Positions 1 through 8,458 of a DNA stretch of 23,861 nucleotides are shown piece after piece. How positions within the stretch are numbered: position 1 is the stretch's first letter; each line of letters opens with the position of its first letter. Source of the stretch: Planctomycetota bacterium (lineage in GTDB: Bacteria > Planctomycetota > Phycisphaerae > WQYP01). The notes under the pieces are model-generated. The model ran no database searches. It worked only from the letters and a program-made list of their open reading frames with translations, and was not told where the DNA came from. The translations under genes were made by a program, and so were the position numbers. The stretch covers positions 1 to 23,861 of the forward strand of contig JAJZGH010000036.1 of the NCBI GenBank assembly GCA_021798635.1, in the 5' to 3' direction.

Positions 1-1345
1 CCATGAGGGCGCTATAAACATTTCCGCTGCTCGCGCCGTGCAATAGCCGACGTTGCAGTATGTGCGTGGCGTTGCGGCGCAGGGATTCGTTGGGATTAAA
101 TTCGGGATCAAGTGTAGAACCCAGGCGATCAAGGTTCAGCAGGGTTTTGCCCAGCATGGTAAACTCCTGCGGCATTCGAATTCCGCAGTCTGCGGTGATG
201 GTGCCCAATTCCAGCACCACACGTCCGACATTAATACCGTTAAGCGTGCTGTCTTTGTTGAGGGCAATTAAATCATTGACCGCACGGTTTAACTTCTTTT
301 CATTGAAATTCTCTTTCTTCTCCCCGACATCAATCAACCGGGTTACGACCGCGTCAGTTCGGCTCTCGCTGACAGCCAGAAGCAGGTGCAGAAGCTTGTC
401 CTGAAAGTGCGGTGAAATATGTGCCACCATCCCCAGATCCAGCAACGCGATACATGAGTCGTTGGTCAGCAGGACATTTCCCGGATGCGGGTCGGCGTGA
501 TAGAAGCCATCGACAAGTATTTGTTGGAGATAGGCCTGAAAAAGTTCCTCCGCGAGCATGGCGCCATCCAATTCGAGCCGGACCACCGGGCTTAATGCGG
601 TGATTTTCTGGCCGGCGATGTATTGCATGGTCAGTACCCGCGACGTGGAAAGGTCTGCAAGCGGTGCCGGCACACGCAAATGTTTGAATTCTTTAAGATT
701 GGCACCCAGGGTTACGAGATTACGCGCCTCCTGGCGGTAATCCAACTCGCTTAGAATCGTTCGTTCAAATTCTTCAATAATCGGGCCGAATTCGTATCGC
801 TTGCCCAGCTCGGTGTGCTGATCAAGAAAATGTGCGACCTCACGCAGAGATTCCATATCGGCGGTGACCAGTTCACGAATGCCCGGGCGCTGGATTTTAA
901 TAACCACCGCACGTCCGTCATGCAAGGTTGCGCGATGGACCTGCCCCAGCGAGGCCGCCGCCAGCGGGCGCGGCTCAATGTCCGCAAATATTTTTGGCAA
1001 TCGAGCACCCATTTCTTCGGCCAGAATAGCCCGTGCTTCCTCGAAGGGAAACGGCTCAACCTTGTCTTGCAGGCGGGAAAGGGCTTGCAGATACGCGGGT
1101 GGCATGATATCGGGCCGCGTTGAAAGCAGCTGGCCCAGTTTAATAAAGGTAGGCCCCATCTTTTCAAGATCATCAGCGAGTTGTGTGGCATCGGGCGAGT
1201 CGCCGGCGTCGGTGGGCTGGTCTTCCGGATCAAGCATGGCCGACACGCCGGCCGCCTTCGCCCAGTCGGATCGGCCATATTTGTAGAAGAGCCACACGAT
1301 ATCCCTGTATCGGCTGAAATGCTTCGGTTTAAGCGACAGGCTCAT
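1..1345 (-). CDS. ABC1/UbiB (AarF-like) atypical kinase family protein, 3' part outside window
   Basis: About 448 codons are visible and the C-terminus lies beyond the left edge. The product is a member of the ABC1/ADCK/UbiB protein-kinase-like family; characterised members bind ATP and support ubiquinone or other isoprenoid-lipid metabolism. Visible family motifs, in order, are KLGQLLSTRPD (residues 69-79, the KxGQ motif), AAASLGQVHRA (129-139, the alanine-rich loop that replaces the P-loop), VVIKIQRPG (147-155, with the ATP-binding Lys), YHADPHPGN (282-290, catalytic loop) and LLDLGMV (301-307, metal-binding Asp). The ATG at 1345 is preceded on the minus strand by AAAAAAGGAGTTGCT, a strong Shine-Dalgarno sequence, which fixes the start. 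No quinone gene is nearby, so the pathway is not shown. Family assignment is firm; the substrate is unknown. Confidence 0.93.
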   Translation of the reverse strand, partial: MSLSLKPKHFSRYRDIVWLFYKYGRSDWAKAAGVSAMLDPEDQPTDAGDSPDATQLADDLEKMGPTFIKLGQLLSTRPDIMPPAYLQALSRLQDKVEPFPFEEARAILAEEMGARLPKIFADIEPRPLAAASLGQVHRATLHDGRAVVIKIQRPGIRELVTADMESLREVAHFLDQHTELGKRYEFGPIIEEFERTILSELDYRQEARNLVTLGANLKEFKHLRVPAPLADLSTSRVLTMQYIAGQKITALSPVVRLELDGAMLAEELFQAYLQQILVDGFYHADPHPGNVLLTNDSCIALLDLGMVAHISPHFQDKLLHLLLAVSESRTDAVVTRLIDVGEKKENFNEKKLNRAVNDLIALNKDSTLNGINVGRVVLELGTITADCGIRMPQEFTMLGKTLLNLDRLGSTLDPEFNPNESLRRNATHILQRRLLHGASSGNVYSALM

Positions 1346-1466
1346 AGCAACTCCTTTTTTTAATTGCGCATCAGTATGCCCACTGCATCCTGTGGCTCCG
1401 CAGTTGAAGCAGCGAAGTCCCTTGCAATTATAGCCCCGGCAGCCTGTGCGGAGGAATGCAATATCC

Positions 1467-1500
1467 AAAAAAAGTCCCGCAGGGTTTAAGCCTGCGGGAC
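1467..1500 (-). terminator. Rho-independent terminator of the small secreted protein gene at 1633-2115
   Basis: A perfect 10-bp inverted repeat (1474-1483 with 1491-1500, 7-nt loop) is followed, reading the minus strand, by seven T (1473-1467). It lies about 130 nt past the stop codon of the minus-strand gene 1633-2115 and upstream of the ABC1 gene, so it should separate the two transcripts. Confidence 0.85.
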
Positions 1501-1632
1501 GGGGTTGTTACTCTGCATGATGAGGGTGTGAGCCGTTTAGAGGGTGATCGGGACTTTGGCGCTATGGCTCAGCGAATGGCTGCGGTGAAAGGCCGCTGCG
1601 CCCCTCAGGCTCATGCAGTCGATACGTAAGTG

Positions 1633-2115
1633 TTATTGCGGCGGACCGCGGCGGCCACCACGGCCCGGGCGGCCTTTTTGCAATGTAATGGTGCCGGCAT
1701 CCCCGGTTGCGCCGGACGCTACGGCGACAGGCCTCTGAACGCGGCCGAAGCCGACGCCGCGGTCAAATACGAAGATACGGTATTTGCCAACGGGGGCGTT
1801 GTTGATGGTAAATGTGCCATCATCAGCGGTTTTGGTGATGCCATGTACCATGGTCCGCTTAATCCAAACCGTCTGTCCCGGCTGCACCTGATCGGGCTTC
1901 ATACGACCACGCTGGCGCGGGCCGTTGTTGGGCATCATCATGACATTTACCATGGCTCCGCTGACCGGATTTCCATTGGCATCCACCACTTTTCCCGTCA
2001 GGGTTCCGGTTTGATCCGTGCTGGCGGCCACCTGGGCTTGAGCCATTTGCGATGCCAGCGGGGCAATAGCGCCGACCAGTAAAACCGCCAGTAACGCCAC
2101 AACAAACTTACGCAT
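1633..2115 (-). CDS. Small secreted protein with a carboxypeptidase-regulatory-like (transthyretin-type) domain
   Basis: The protein has 160 residues. A Sec signal peptide (basic MRK, hydrophobic 4-20, likely cleavage after Ala-Gln-Ala near residue 27) precedes a single domain of about 37-150. The pattern GTLTGKVVDANGNPVSGAMV, a later DDGTFTINNAPVGKYRIFV segment and a closing TITLQKG strand are typical of the CarboxypepD_reg-like beta-sandwich. Known domains of this kind act in secreted or cell-surface proteins as structural or carbohydrate/protein-contact modules and have no catalysis of their own. The C-terminus (KGRPGRGGRRGPPQ) is rich in Arg, Gly and Pro and may be disordered. AAGGAG lies just upstream of the ATG. 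It has its own terminator and stands 170 nt after nadE. Fold is likely; role unknown. Confidence 0.8.
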   Translation of the reverse strand: MRKFVVALLAVLLVGAIAPLASQMAQAQVAASTDQTGTLTGKVVDANGNPVSGAMVNVMMMPNNGPRQRGRMKPDQVQPGQTVWIKRTMVHGITKTADDGTFTINNAPVGKYRIFVFDRGVGFGRVQRPVAVASGATGDAGTITLQKGRPGRGGRRGPPQ

Positions 2116-2154
2116 AAAAAACTCCTTGGATAACTGGAATTACCAACTTGGGAC

Positions 2155-2171
2155 CATCGGACCATCCGATG
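2155..2171. repeat. Short perfect inverted repeat in the leader of gene 1633-2115
   Basis: CATCGGA-cca-TCCGATG is a 7-bp perfect inverted repeat about 40 bp upstream of the minus-strand start at 2115. Weaker complementarity (GGGAC against GTCCC) extends it outwards. It could be an operator or a leader hairpin; nothing in the sequence decides between them. Confidence 0.35.
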
Positions 2172-2284
2172 TCGTCCCCTCATGGTCGCCTGCCCAAGGC
2201 CAAACGCGCGTGGCTGGAAAAAGTTTCAGTAAAATTCAATGTTGCATTTTTGACGGTCTTAATGCTGAAGTGGAAGGGCCTTTA

Positions 2285-3964
2285 TCATGCCGGTTCCCGG
2301 CTCATGGCGGCTGGATCGTAGCGCTGCGCGATGGGCATGCGGCGGCCGTAGCCAAAGGCGCGGGAGGTTACCTTTAGCCCTGGCGGCATTTGTTTGCGCT
2401 TATATTCATTGGTATCGACCAGTCGAGCGACGCGCAATACCGTTGGCTTATCAAAGCCGGCACCAATAATTTCCCAAACTGATTTTTCCTCTTCCACATA
2501 GAGCCGCAGAATGGCGTCCAGTATCGGGTAGGGGGGTAGGCTGTCCTGATCGGTTTGATTCGGGCGCAATTCCGCACTGGGGGCTTTGGTGATTGATCCC
2601 TCTGGAATCGCTGGTGCCAGGCCCGAACGGACGCGCTGCTGGTTAATTTCCCCCGCCAATTCATAGACCATCATTTTCGGTACATCACTGATCACCGCCA
2701 GGCCGCCGCACATATCACCGTAAAGTGTGCAATACCCGGTGGCCACTTCACTTTTGTTGCCGGTTGTTAAAAGGAGGTGGCCGAATTTATTGGACAACGC
2801 CATCAGCAGATTGCCCCGGATGCGCGCCTGTAAATTCTCCTCCGCTAAACCGGGGGTAGTATTCCGGAAAAACGGTTCCAGCGTTTTTTCCATCGCGTGA
2901 TGCGCCGCTTCGATGGGAAGTTCATGGAAATGTATGCCCATGGCATCGGCGAGTTTCCGGGCATCGCTTAAACTATGCTCCGAGCTGTAGCGTGATGGCA
3001 ACGCAATGGCCGTCACGTTGTCCTGGCCTAGAGCCTGGGCGGCCAGTGCCGCGACAACTGCCGAGTCGATTCCGCCGGAAAGCCCCAGCACTGCCGTTTT
3101 GAATCCGCATTTACGGGCATAATCACGCAGGCCCGAAACCAGGGCGGCATGCAGGGAGGCAATTCCAGTCCGCGGCGGCGGACAATCCAGCTTGGCCGGG
3201 CCGGGTAAATCGAAAACGATTAAATCTTCTTCGAAATCCTTGCCTTGCGCCAGCAGATTTCCCGCCGCATCAAAGGCCATGGAACAGCCGTCAAAAATCA
3301 GCTCGTCATTGGCCCCCACCTGATTGACATACACAATGGGCATGTTCCAGCGGCGTGCCTGATGGCTGATAAGCCTGCGGCGGAAATCATTTTTCCCCAG
3401 CGTAAAGGGGGACGCGCTGATATTGACCAGTATATTGGCCCCCGCCTTGGCCAACGCTTCGACAGGATTAAATGGGTACATCTGTCGGCCCACCACCTGT
3501 TCATCATTCCATAAATCTTCACAGATCGACAATCCGATGCGCTGCGAACCCAGCATCACGGTTTCCGTTTTGGGGCCGGGTTCAAAATAACGACTTTCAT
3601 CAAAAACATCGTAGGTTGGCAACAGACTTTTTACACCGCGATGAATGACTTCCCCGTCCCGCACCACAGCCACCGCATTATAAAGCGTGCGCCCTGACGA
3701 ACCGGGATTCTCCTGAGCGTAGCCGACCATGGTGGTGATGCCCTCGCTGTGCTGGGCAATGGTAGTTAGAGCTTCCTGCATCTGTTGCAGCACAATAGGC
3801 TTTAAGAGCAGATCACGCGGTGGATATCCAATGATTGATAATTCCGGAGTAACCAGCAATTCCGCACCCTGCCCGACGGCGTGATCCATCGCGCTGATCA
3901 GGCGTTGCGTATTTCCGGCAATATCACCGACGATGGGATTAAGCTGGGCCATGGCAATGCGCAT
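2285..3964 (-). CDS. nadE: Glutamine-dependent NAD+ synthetase (EC 6.3.5.1)
   Basis: The 559-residue enzyme makes NAD+ from nicotinic acid adenine dinucleotide, ATP and glutamine in the cytoplasm, the last step of NAD synthesis. The N-terminal nitrilase-type glutaminase half (about 1-255) keeps the catalytic triad: Glu41 in TPELS, Lys112 in KSLLPTYDVFDE and Cys148 in SICEDLW. The C-terminal synthetase half has the ATP-pyrophosphatase loop SGGIDS (296-301) and the later TTGNKSE...YGDMCGG segment that contacts ATP and substrate. The reading frame is open upstream to 4141, but MRIAMAQLNPIVGD is the usual N-terminus, and AGGAAAAGGA sits before the ATG at 3964. The length fits the two-domain bacterial form. 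It is divergent from the GH3 gene. Confidence 0.97.
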   Translation of the reverse strand: MRIAMAQLNPIVGDIAGNTQRLISAMDHAVGQGAELLVTPELSIIGYPPRDLLLKPIVLQQMQEALTTIAQHSEGITTMVGYAQENPGSSGRTLYNAVAVVRDGEVIHRGVKSLLPTYDVFDESRYFEPGPKTETVMLGSQRIGLSICEDLWNDEQVVGRQMYPFNPVEALAKAGANILVNISASPFTLGKNDFRRRLISHQARRWNMPIVYVNQVGANDELIFDGCSMAFDAAGNLLAQGKDFEEDLIVFDLPGPAKLDCPPPRTGIASLHAALVSGLRDYARKCGFKTAVLGLSGGIDSAVVAALAAQALGQDNVTAIALPSRYSSEHSLSDARKLADAMGIHFHELPIEAAHHAMEKTLEPFFRNTTPGLAEENLQARIRGNLLMALSNKFGHLLLTTGNKSEVATGYCTLYGDMCGGLAVISDVPKMMVYELAGEINQQRVRSGLAPAIPEGSITKAPSAELRPNQTDQDSLPPYPILDAILRLYVEEEKSVWEIIGAGFDKPTVLRVARLVDTNEYKRKQMPPGLKVTSRAFGYGRRMPIAQRYDPAAMSREPA

Positions 3965-4223
3965 GAATCGCGATCCTTTTCCTGACACTACTGCCGATAT
4001 TCTATAGCGCTTTGAGAATTGCGGCGTGGCAGCGGGGAAAATATCCGTGATAAAATTCGGGTGGGCTTCTGGATATTGCCACGCCATTGGCCCCAGGCTG
4101 ATATTGCGGATTGTACGGCGGCTCACTACTATAAGCCTCAATTGCCGCTGGCGAAGGCGGCTCGGATTATTGATTTAGTACAGCTCGTGAAGTTGATGGT
4201 ATTGCCTTATTCAGGAGAAACCC

Positions 4224-6926
4224 ATGTCAGATGCCGTGATCGTGAATAATAGTATGAATCGCCGAGCTTTTATCGCCGGCACGGCAGCCGCTGGTGCTGC
4301 AACCCTGGCGGGCTGCTCGGCCCAGGGGCACCATAAAATTAACGCCAGGGTAACTAATTCCCAGCGCGTTGGCATATCTGAAGATGCCTATAAAAAAGCC
4401 TGGCAGCGGGCGGCGGGCATGGTAGCGAAAATGACGTTGGAGGAAAAAATCGGGCAGACCGGCAATCAGACCCCGGCCATCAAACGCATAGGTCTTCCGG
4501 CCTACAACTACTATTCCGGCGAAGCGCTGCATGGCCTGGTGCGCGGCGGCCCCGTGACCAGTTTCCCGTTGCCGCTGGCGATGGCCTGTTCCTGGAATCC
4601 GGCGTTGGCCCTGGAGGTCTATACCGCAGTCTCGGACGAGGCGCGGGCCTACAACAAGAAGGATAATGTCGGACTGGCTTATTATTCTCCGCAAACATTG
4701 AACCTGCATCGTGACCCGCGGTGGGGGCGTTGTGAAGAGGCGCCGGGAGAAGATCCCTGTCTTGCGGGCGCCTGGGCCGTGAATGTCATTAAAGGTATGC
4801 AGGGAGATAATCCCAACTATCTGAAAACCACCGCCTGCGCCAAACATTTTATCTGCAACAACACCGATGATGATCGCACGAGTGTTTCGGCTTCAGTGAG
4901 TCCGCGGAATTTCTGGGAATATTACACCCGCGCGTACCGCACGTGCGCTCTGGATGCGGATGTCTTTACCTTTATGAGCGCGTATAGTGCTATTAACGGT
5001 GTACCCTGCAGCGCGGATCGTTTTCTCCTGACCAGTTTACTGCGGGATCGTTGGGGATTTCGTGGTTATGTCACCTCTGATTGTGACGCAATCTATAACA
5101 TATTTAATCCCCATCATTACCTGCCTACATTGCATCAGGCGGCGGCCGCAGCGGTTCAGGCGGGCTGCGATTTGAATTGCGGCAACACACTGCCTAAGCA
5201 CCTCGGTCGAGCGGTCGCGGATCAGTTGGTTAGTGATTCCGATATCAGCCGAGCCATTACGCGGTTATTGACGGTGCGGGTGCTGTTTGGTGAATTTGAT
5301 TCCCCGCAAAGCGTTCCTTATAACAGCATCAGCTTTGATATGGTTGATTCACCGGCGCACCGGGCCTTGGCTCTGAAAGCTGCGCGAGAGTCCATCGTTT
5401 TATTAAAAAATGACAACAATTTTTTGCCCTTGCAGAAATCGGATTTGAAAACTGTCGCCGTGATTGGTCCCACGGCGGGTCAGTGCCACCTGGGTGGCTA
5501 CAGCGGTTCGCCGTTTGTGCGCATTTCCCCGTATGACGGCATTGCCCAGGCGCTGGGGGCAGTCGCTTATCACCCGCATGATCATGTATGGCCACAGGAC
5601 CTTCAGGCGGTCAGCGCCGGCGTGCAGACCCAAACTTCCAGCGAAGGCGGTATGGACATCGGCTGGATTGATGACGGAGCGTGGCTGGAATACAAGCCCC
5701 AGGATTTCACCGGCAAGAGCCATCTTGCCATTCGCGTTTCCAGTCCGGGCAACGGGGCGACTATTCATGTACATGTCGACTCTTTACAGGGCAGGAAAAT
5801 TGCGACTCTGACCGTGCCGCACACCGGCGGCTGGCAGCACTGGACGACCGTTTCCGCCGCTATTACCGGCATTACCGGAAAGCATAAAGTCTTCTTCAAA
5901 TTTTCCGGCCCCAAAAGCGGCCCGATGTGCAATGTCGAATGGTTCCAGCTTCGACCGGCGAGCGCCGCAGCCAAACCGCAACCTAAAGCGGGTCAACCGG
6001 TGGTGATCTTCAAGCCGGGATGCACGGTCAATGGGCCAAAAGATGAGAAGATGTTTGCCGAGGCGGTGGTTGCCGCGAAAAGCGCCGATGTGGTGATCAT
6101 GGTTTGCGGCGTGGATCAAAGTATTGATTCTGAAGGGCACGATCGCCCAGATATAAAACTCACGGGCGTGCAGCACGAATTAATTCAGGCATGCTTCAAA
6201 GCCAATCCCAAAACCGTGCTGGTGATCTCCAGCAACAACACCGTGGCCGTGAATTGGGAACAGGAAAATCTGCCGGCCATTGTATCAGCCGTGTTCGCCG
6301 GTCAGGCCCAGGGAACCGCCATCGCTGATGTTCTGTTTGGAAATTACAATCCCGGCGGTAAAACGTGTTGCACGTGGTATAAGTCGGTGGATCAGCTGCC
6401 GGCGTTTCATAACTACGATATTATGAAGGGCCGCACGTATATGTACTTTGAAGGCCGGCCGCTGTATCCCTTTGGCTATGGTTTAAGCTATACGCATTTC
6501 AAGTTCAGTGATCTGGGCATTTCCAAAGGTACGCTGGCCGTCGGCGAGTCGATTGTGATCTCGGCAGTCATCACCAATACGGGCCTGTACGCAGGCGCGG
6601 AAGTTGTGCAAATATACGTGCAGGCACCGGCGTCCCCTGTTAAGCGGCCCATCAAGCAGTTGGTGGGATTCCAACGCGTGGACCTTAAAGCCGGGGAAAG
6701 TCGAAACGTGGAATTCACGCTTCCGTATACCGAGCAGGCGCTCTGGTACTGGCAGGAAAAGCAGCGCAAATTTGTGCTTCAGGAAGGGATGCTGAAAGTG
6801 CTGGTGGGAAGTTCCTCGGCCGATATACACTTAAATACCGTCATTGCATTGCAATCCTGCACGGATGCCAGGCTCGGAGGCCCCGAGACGCTTACCACGG
6901 CCGCGGTCAATTCTGTAGTAATGTAG
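4224..6926 (+). CDS. Glycoside hydrolase family 3 beta-xylosidase/beta-glucosidase-like enzyme with inserted CBM6-like domain, Tat lipoprotein
   Basis: The 900-residue enzyme should hydrolyse terminal beta-linked sugars by the retaining GH3 mechanism. The N-terminus holds a twin-arginine motif (NRRAFIAG, 12-19) and then a lipobox LAGC with Cys31, so export folded through Tat and lipid anchoring are likely. The GH3 N-domain (about 65-360) contains SGEALHGL (98-105), DPRWGRCEEAPGEDP (164-178), AKHF (206-209) and TSDCD with the expected nucleophile Asp286. The GH3 C-domain (about 385-720) is interrupted at about 452-578 by a CBM6-like carbohydrate-binding beta-sandwich (GWIDDGAWLEY; VEWFQLRP). 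The likely acid/base is Glu637 in DSEGHDR. A fibronectin-III-like tail (about 745-885) closes the protein. These signatures resemble the beta-xylosidase/arabinosidase branch, but specificity cannot be settled by eye. CAGGAG precedes the ATG at 4224. The sugar importer begins 1.7 kb downstream. Confidence 0.93.
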   Translation: MSDAVIVNNSMNRRAFIAGTAAAGAATLAGCSAQGHHKINARVTNSQRVGISEDAYKKAWQRAAGMVAKMTLEEKIGQTGNQTPAIKRIGLPAYNYYSGEALHGLVRGGPVTSFPLPLAMACSWNPALALEVYTAVSDEARAYNKKDNVGLAYYSPQTLNLHRDPRWGRCEEAPGEDPCLAGAWAVNVIKGMQGDNPNYLKTTACAKHFICNNTDDDRTSVSASVSPRNFWEYYTRAYRTCALDADVFTFMSAYSAINGVPCSADRFLLTSLLRDRWGFRGYVTSDCDAIYNIFNPHHYLPTLHQAAAAAVQAGCDLNCGNTLPKHLGRAVADQLVSDSDISRAITRLLTVRVLFGEFDSPQSVPYNSISFDMVDSPAHRALALKAARESIVLLKNDNNFLPLQKSDLKTVAVIGPTAGQCHLGGYSGSPFVRISPYDGIAQALGAVAYHPHDHVWPQDLQAVSAGVQTQTSSEGGMDIGWIDDGAWLEYKPQDFTGKSHLAIRVSSPGNGATIHVHVDSLQGRKIATLTVPHTGGWQHWTTVSAAITGITGKHKVFFKFSGPKSGPMCNVEWFQLRPASAAAKPQPKAGQPVVIFKPGCTVNGPKDEKMFAEAVVAAKSADVVIMVCGVDQSIDSEGHDRPDIKLTGVQHELIQACFKANPKTVLVISSNNTVAVNWEQENLPAIVSAVFAGQAQGTAIADVLFGNYNPGGKTCCTWYKSVDQLPAFHNYDIMKGRTYMYFEGRPLYPFGYGLSYTHFKFSDLGISKGTLAVGESIVISAVITNTGLYAGAEVVQIYVQAPASPVKRPIKQLVGFQRVDLKAGESRNVEFTLPYTEQALWYWQEKQRKFVLQEGMLKVLVGSSSADIHLNTVIALQSCTDARLGGPETLTTAAVNSVVM

Positions 6927-6931
6927 TAGCC

Positions 6932-6978
6932 AAAAAAAGGCCTCCGGGGGTTCGCCCCGGAGGCCTGCTGATTTTTCA
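6932..6978. terminator. Bidirectional intrinsic terminator between the GH3 gene and the convergent small secreted protein gene
   Basis: A perfect 11-bp GC-rich stem (6939-6949 with 6955-6965) has a 5-nt loop, GTTCG. On the minus strand it is followed at once by seven T (6938-6932), a classic terminator for gene 7004-7399. On the plus strand the T-run (ATTTTT, from 6971) begins after a 5-nt gap, so termination of the GH3 gene is weaker but plausible. Confidence 0.88.
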
Positions 6979-7003
6979 AGCCAAACTTAGTTGGCTGGAA
7001 ACC

Positions 7004-7399
7004 TTACATCCCGGGCATCCCGGATTTGCCCTGGATGGTTTTCCAATGGCCATGCACATCAACCTTGATCATGGATGGAACCAGGACATGATCCTTGGGA
7101 TTGGCTTTGCCCATAACTTCAATCGTGCGGCCCACGTAGTCTGCCAGAGGGCGGGAATTGGTGGCCAATACCCAGGCTTTGCCATGGACCAGAATCCCGG
7201 CCGGCACACCTTCGCTTAAGCACTTTTTGCCGCAGGTCTTGCCGTGGGCGCGGCCCATGGCACCCAGAGCGGAATAGCACTTCATATCAAGGAGTTGGCC
7301 CTTGACCGTGACGGTTTTGGTTGTCACTGCAAAAGCACTGACCGACATGGCGCTGACCGCCAACACACCTGCGATACCGGAAATAATTTTGCGATTCAT
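7004..7399 (-). CDS. Small secreted Cys/His-containing protein of unknown function
   Basis: The protein has 131 residues. A Sec signal peptide (MNRKI, hydrophobic 6-22, likely cleavage after Ala-Phe-Ala at 24) precedes one compact domain. The eye-catching residues are GQLLDMKCY (34-42), then HGKTCGKKC (52-60), giving Asp38, Cys41, His52, Cys56 and Cys60. This could be a metal or heme site, or disulfide-forming cysteines; the spacing does not match the classic CxxCH heme motif. A hydrophobic strand VPAGILVHGKAWVLAT (65-80) and an OB-fold-like RTIEVMGKAN segment follow. CTGGAG lies upstream of the ATG at suitable spacing. The gene converges on the GH3 gene and shares its terminator. I do not recognise a named family with certainty and assign no function. 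Confidence 0.75.
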   Translation of the reverse strand: MNRKIISGIAGVLAVSAMSVSAFAVTTKTVTVKGQLLDMKCYSALGAMGRAHGKTCGKKCLSEGVPAGILVHGKAWVLATNSRPLADYVGRTIEVMGKANPKDHVLVPSMIKVDVHGHWKTIQGKSGMPGM

Positions 7400-7614
7400 A
7401 ACGCAACTCCAGAAAAAAAACCAGTTTTGGCCTACCGATGAACACCATCAGTATCGCCGCAACATTTTATCTACCTAAATCCCCCGAGTGCCGGCTTGAC
7501 TATTCGTCTTGCACTTCACCAAGCCACCCCATTATACGCGGCTCCGGGCAGGGTAGATGAAAAATCGTTCAATTGGCTCCGGGCAAGGGTGGGAGGTGGG
7601 CTGGGAGCCAGCTT

Positions 7615-7776
7615 AGGTTACGGGTTACAGGGGACAGAGACAACGCAGCATTTAGGAGTTTTTGGAAGCGCCGTCGCTGCCGGGCAGGGGTCTGGGTTGA
7701 TTCCTTCATCCACTGTGGTTACCGCCAACTACTGGACTTACTGGTCAACACGGTTTTCCCCTGTAACCCGTAACCT
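7615..7776. repeat. Perfect 20-bp inverted repeat pair around a 122-bp spacer (MITE-like)
   Basis: The 20 bases at 7615-7634 are the exact reverse complement of 7757-7776, and both arms are built from GGTTACGGGTTACAGG-type units. The right arm is followed by a further partial repeat of the unit (CTGTAACC, 7775-7782). The 122-bp spacer has no open frame worth reporting. Size and structure would fit a small non-autonomous mobile element, but no target-site duplication was recognised at the ends. Confidence 0.55.
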
Positions 7777-7813
7777 GTAACCTCGCACTCGCTCCTGCGT
7801 TCTGCGTCCTGCG

Positions 7814-7839
7814 CCCGCCGTTTTTATGGGCGGGGTTTT
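7814..7839 (+). terminator. Weak terminator-like hairpin
   Basis: CCCGCC (7814-7819) pairs with GGCGGG (7829-7834) across a 9-nt loop and is followed by GTTTTA. No gene upstream on the plus strand needs it, so it may belong to the neighbouring repeat element or be chance. Confidence 0.3.
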
Positions 7840-8127
7840 ATCAGGGCGTTACATTATTGGAACCGTTGAATTTGCTGCTGAAAATACAAGATTTTTTGTG
7901 TGCTTCTCCGGCACATTTGCCGATACATTAACTGTGCAGGTAACAGGATTCAGACACATATCGGCTGAAGCACTGCACAAGAGACGAGGCGAAAATTAAT
8001 CCGCGTGCTGACGCAATTCAACATCAGCAATCCATAGGTCTCGGTACGAGCTTATGGTCCGCGGTATTCGCCGGTGTGAGAAACATATTTTGGCTTGATT
8101 TCCCCTGGAGGGAGCGAGAGGTTTGTC

Positions 8128-8325
8128 GGTCCGCGAGCGGACCTGTTTAGATGAGATGAGCGCCATGGCCGCACACGCGGCGGCCAAAAATTCAAATTCG
8201 TCAGCGCCTTTCGGCGCACCTGGTAGAAGCACAATTTGCCGGAGGGAGAAAGAGAAGGTGGCACGGGGGCTTTGCGCCTTTCGCCCGGCGAAGGCGCAAG
8301 GCTCACCCCCCGGGAGGGGGGGAGA
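8128..8325. repeat. Cluster of five consecutive hairpin-forming inverted repeats
   Basis: Five inverted repeats follow one another: 8128-8143 (GGTCCG/CGGACC, CGAG loop), 8166-8186 (TGGCCGC/GCGGCCA), 8204-8217 (GCGCC-tttc-GGCGC), 8272-8299 (about 13-bp stem with one bulged T) and 8302-8325 (CTC-a-CCCCCC with GGGGGG-g-GAG). A terminator hairpin follows at 8333-8380. This could be a structured RNA or a mosaic of dispersed palindromic repeats; the sequence alone does not decide. Confidence 0.6.
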
Positions 8326-8332
8326 GACCTGT

Positions 8333-8380
8333 CCCGGCAATTCGGTGGCCTCTGGCTGCTGAATTGCCGGGCTTTTTTTT
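8333..8380 (+). terminator. Strong intrinsic terminator with no obvious gene upstream
   Basis: CCCGGCAATTC (8333-8343) pairs perfectly with GAATTGCCGGG (8361-8371) across a 17-nt loop, and eight T follow (8373-8380). It faces the plus strand. The nearest plus-strand gene upstream is the GH3 gene, which already ends 1.4 kb earlier at its own hairpin. The terminator therefore suggests a plus-strand transcript, possibly non-coding, that starts within the gene-free region. Confidence 0.75.
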
Positions 8381-8458
8381 AAGCTGACTTTGGGGAAGGC
8401 TTGTGGCAGGGTTGGATTGCGATCGGGTTGAGGTACGCCGCCGTCTTCACGAGTTGTA

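Noticed and set aside
3967..4141. 59-codon N-terminal extension of nadE
   Set aside because: NAD+ synthetases begin with the MRIAMAQLNP-type strand, and a Shine-Dalgarno precedes the ATG at 3964.
4227..4847. 206-codon open frame antisense to the GH3 gene
   Set aside because: It is a shadow of a strongly supported GH3 coding frame, with no motif of its own.
7541..7600. Two close copies of GGCTCCGGGCA, considered as the start of a tandem or CRISPR-like array
   Set aside because: There are only two imperfect short copies without regular spacers; no CRISPR array or cas gene is present.
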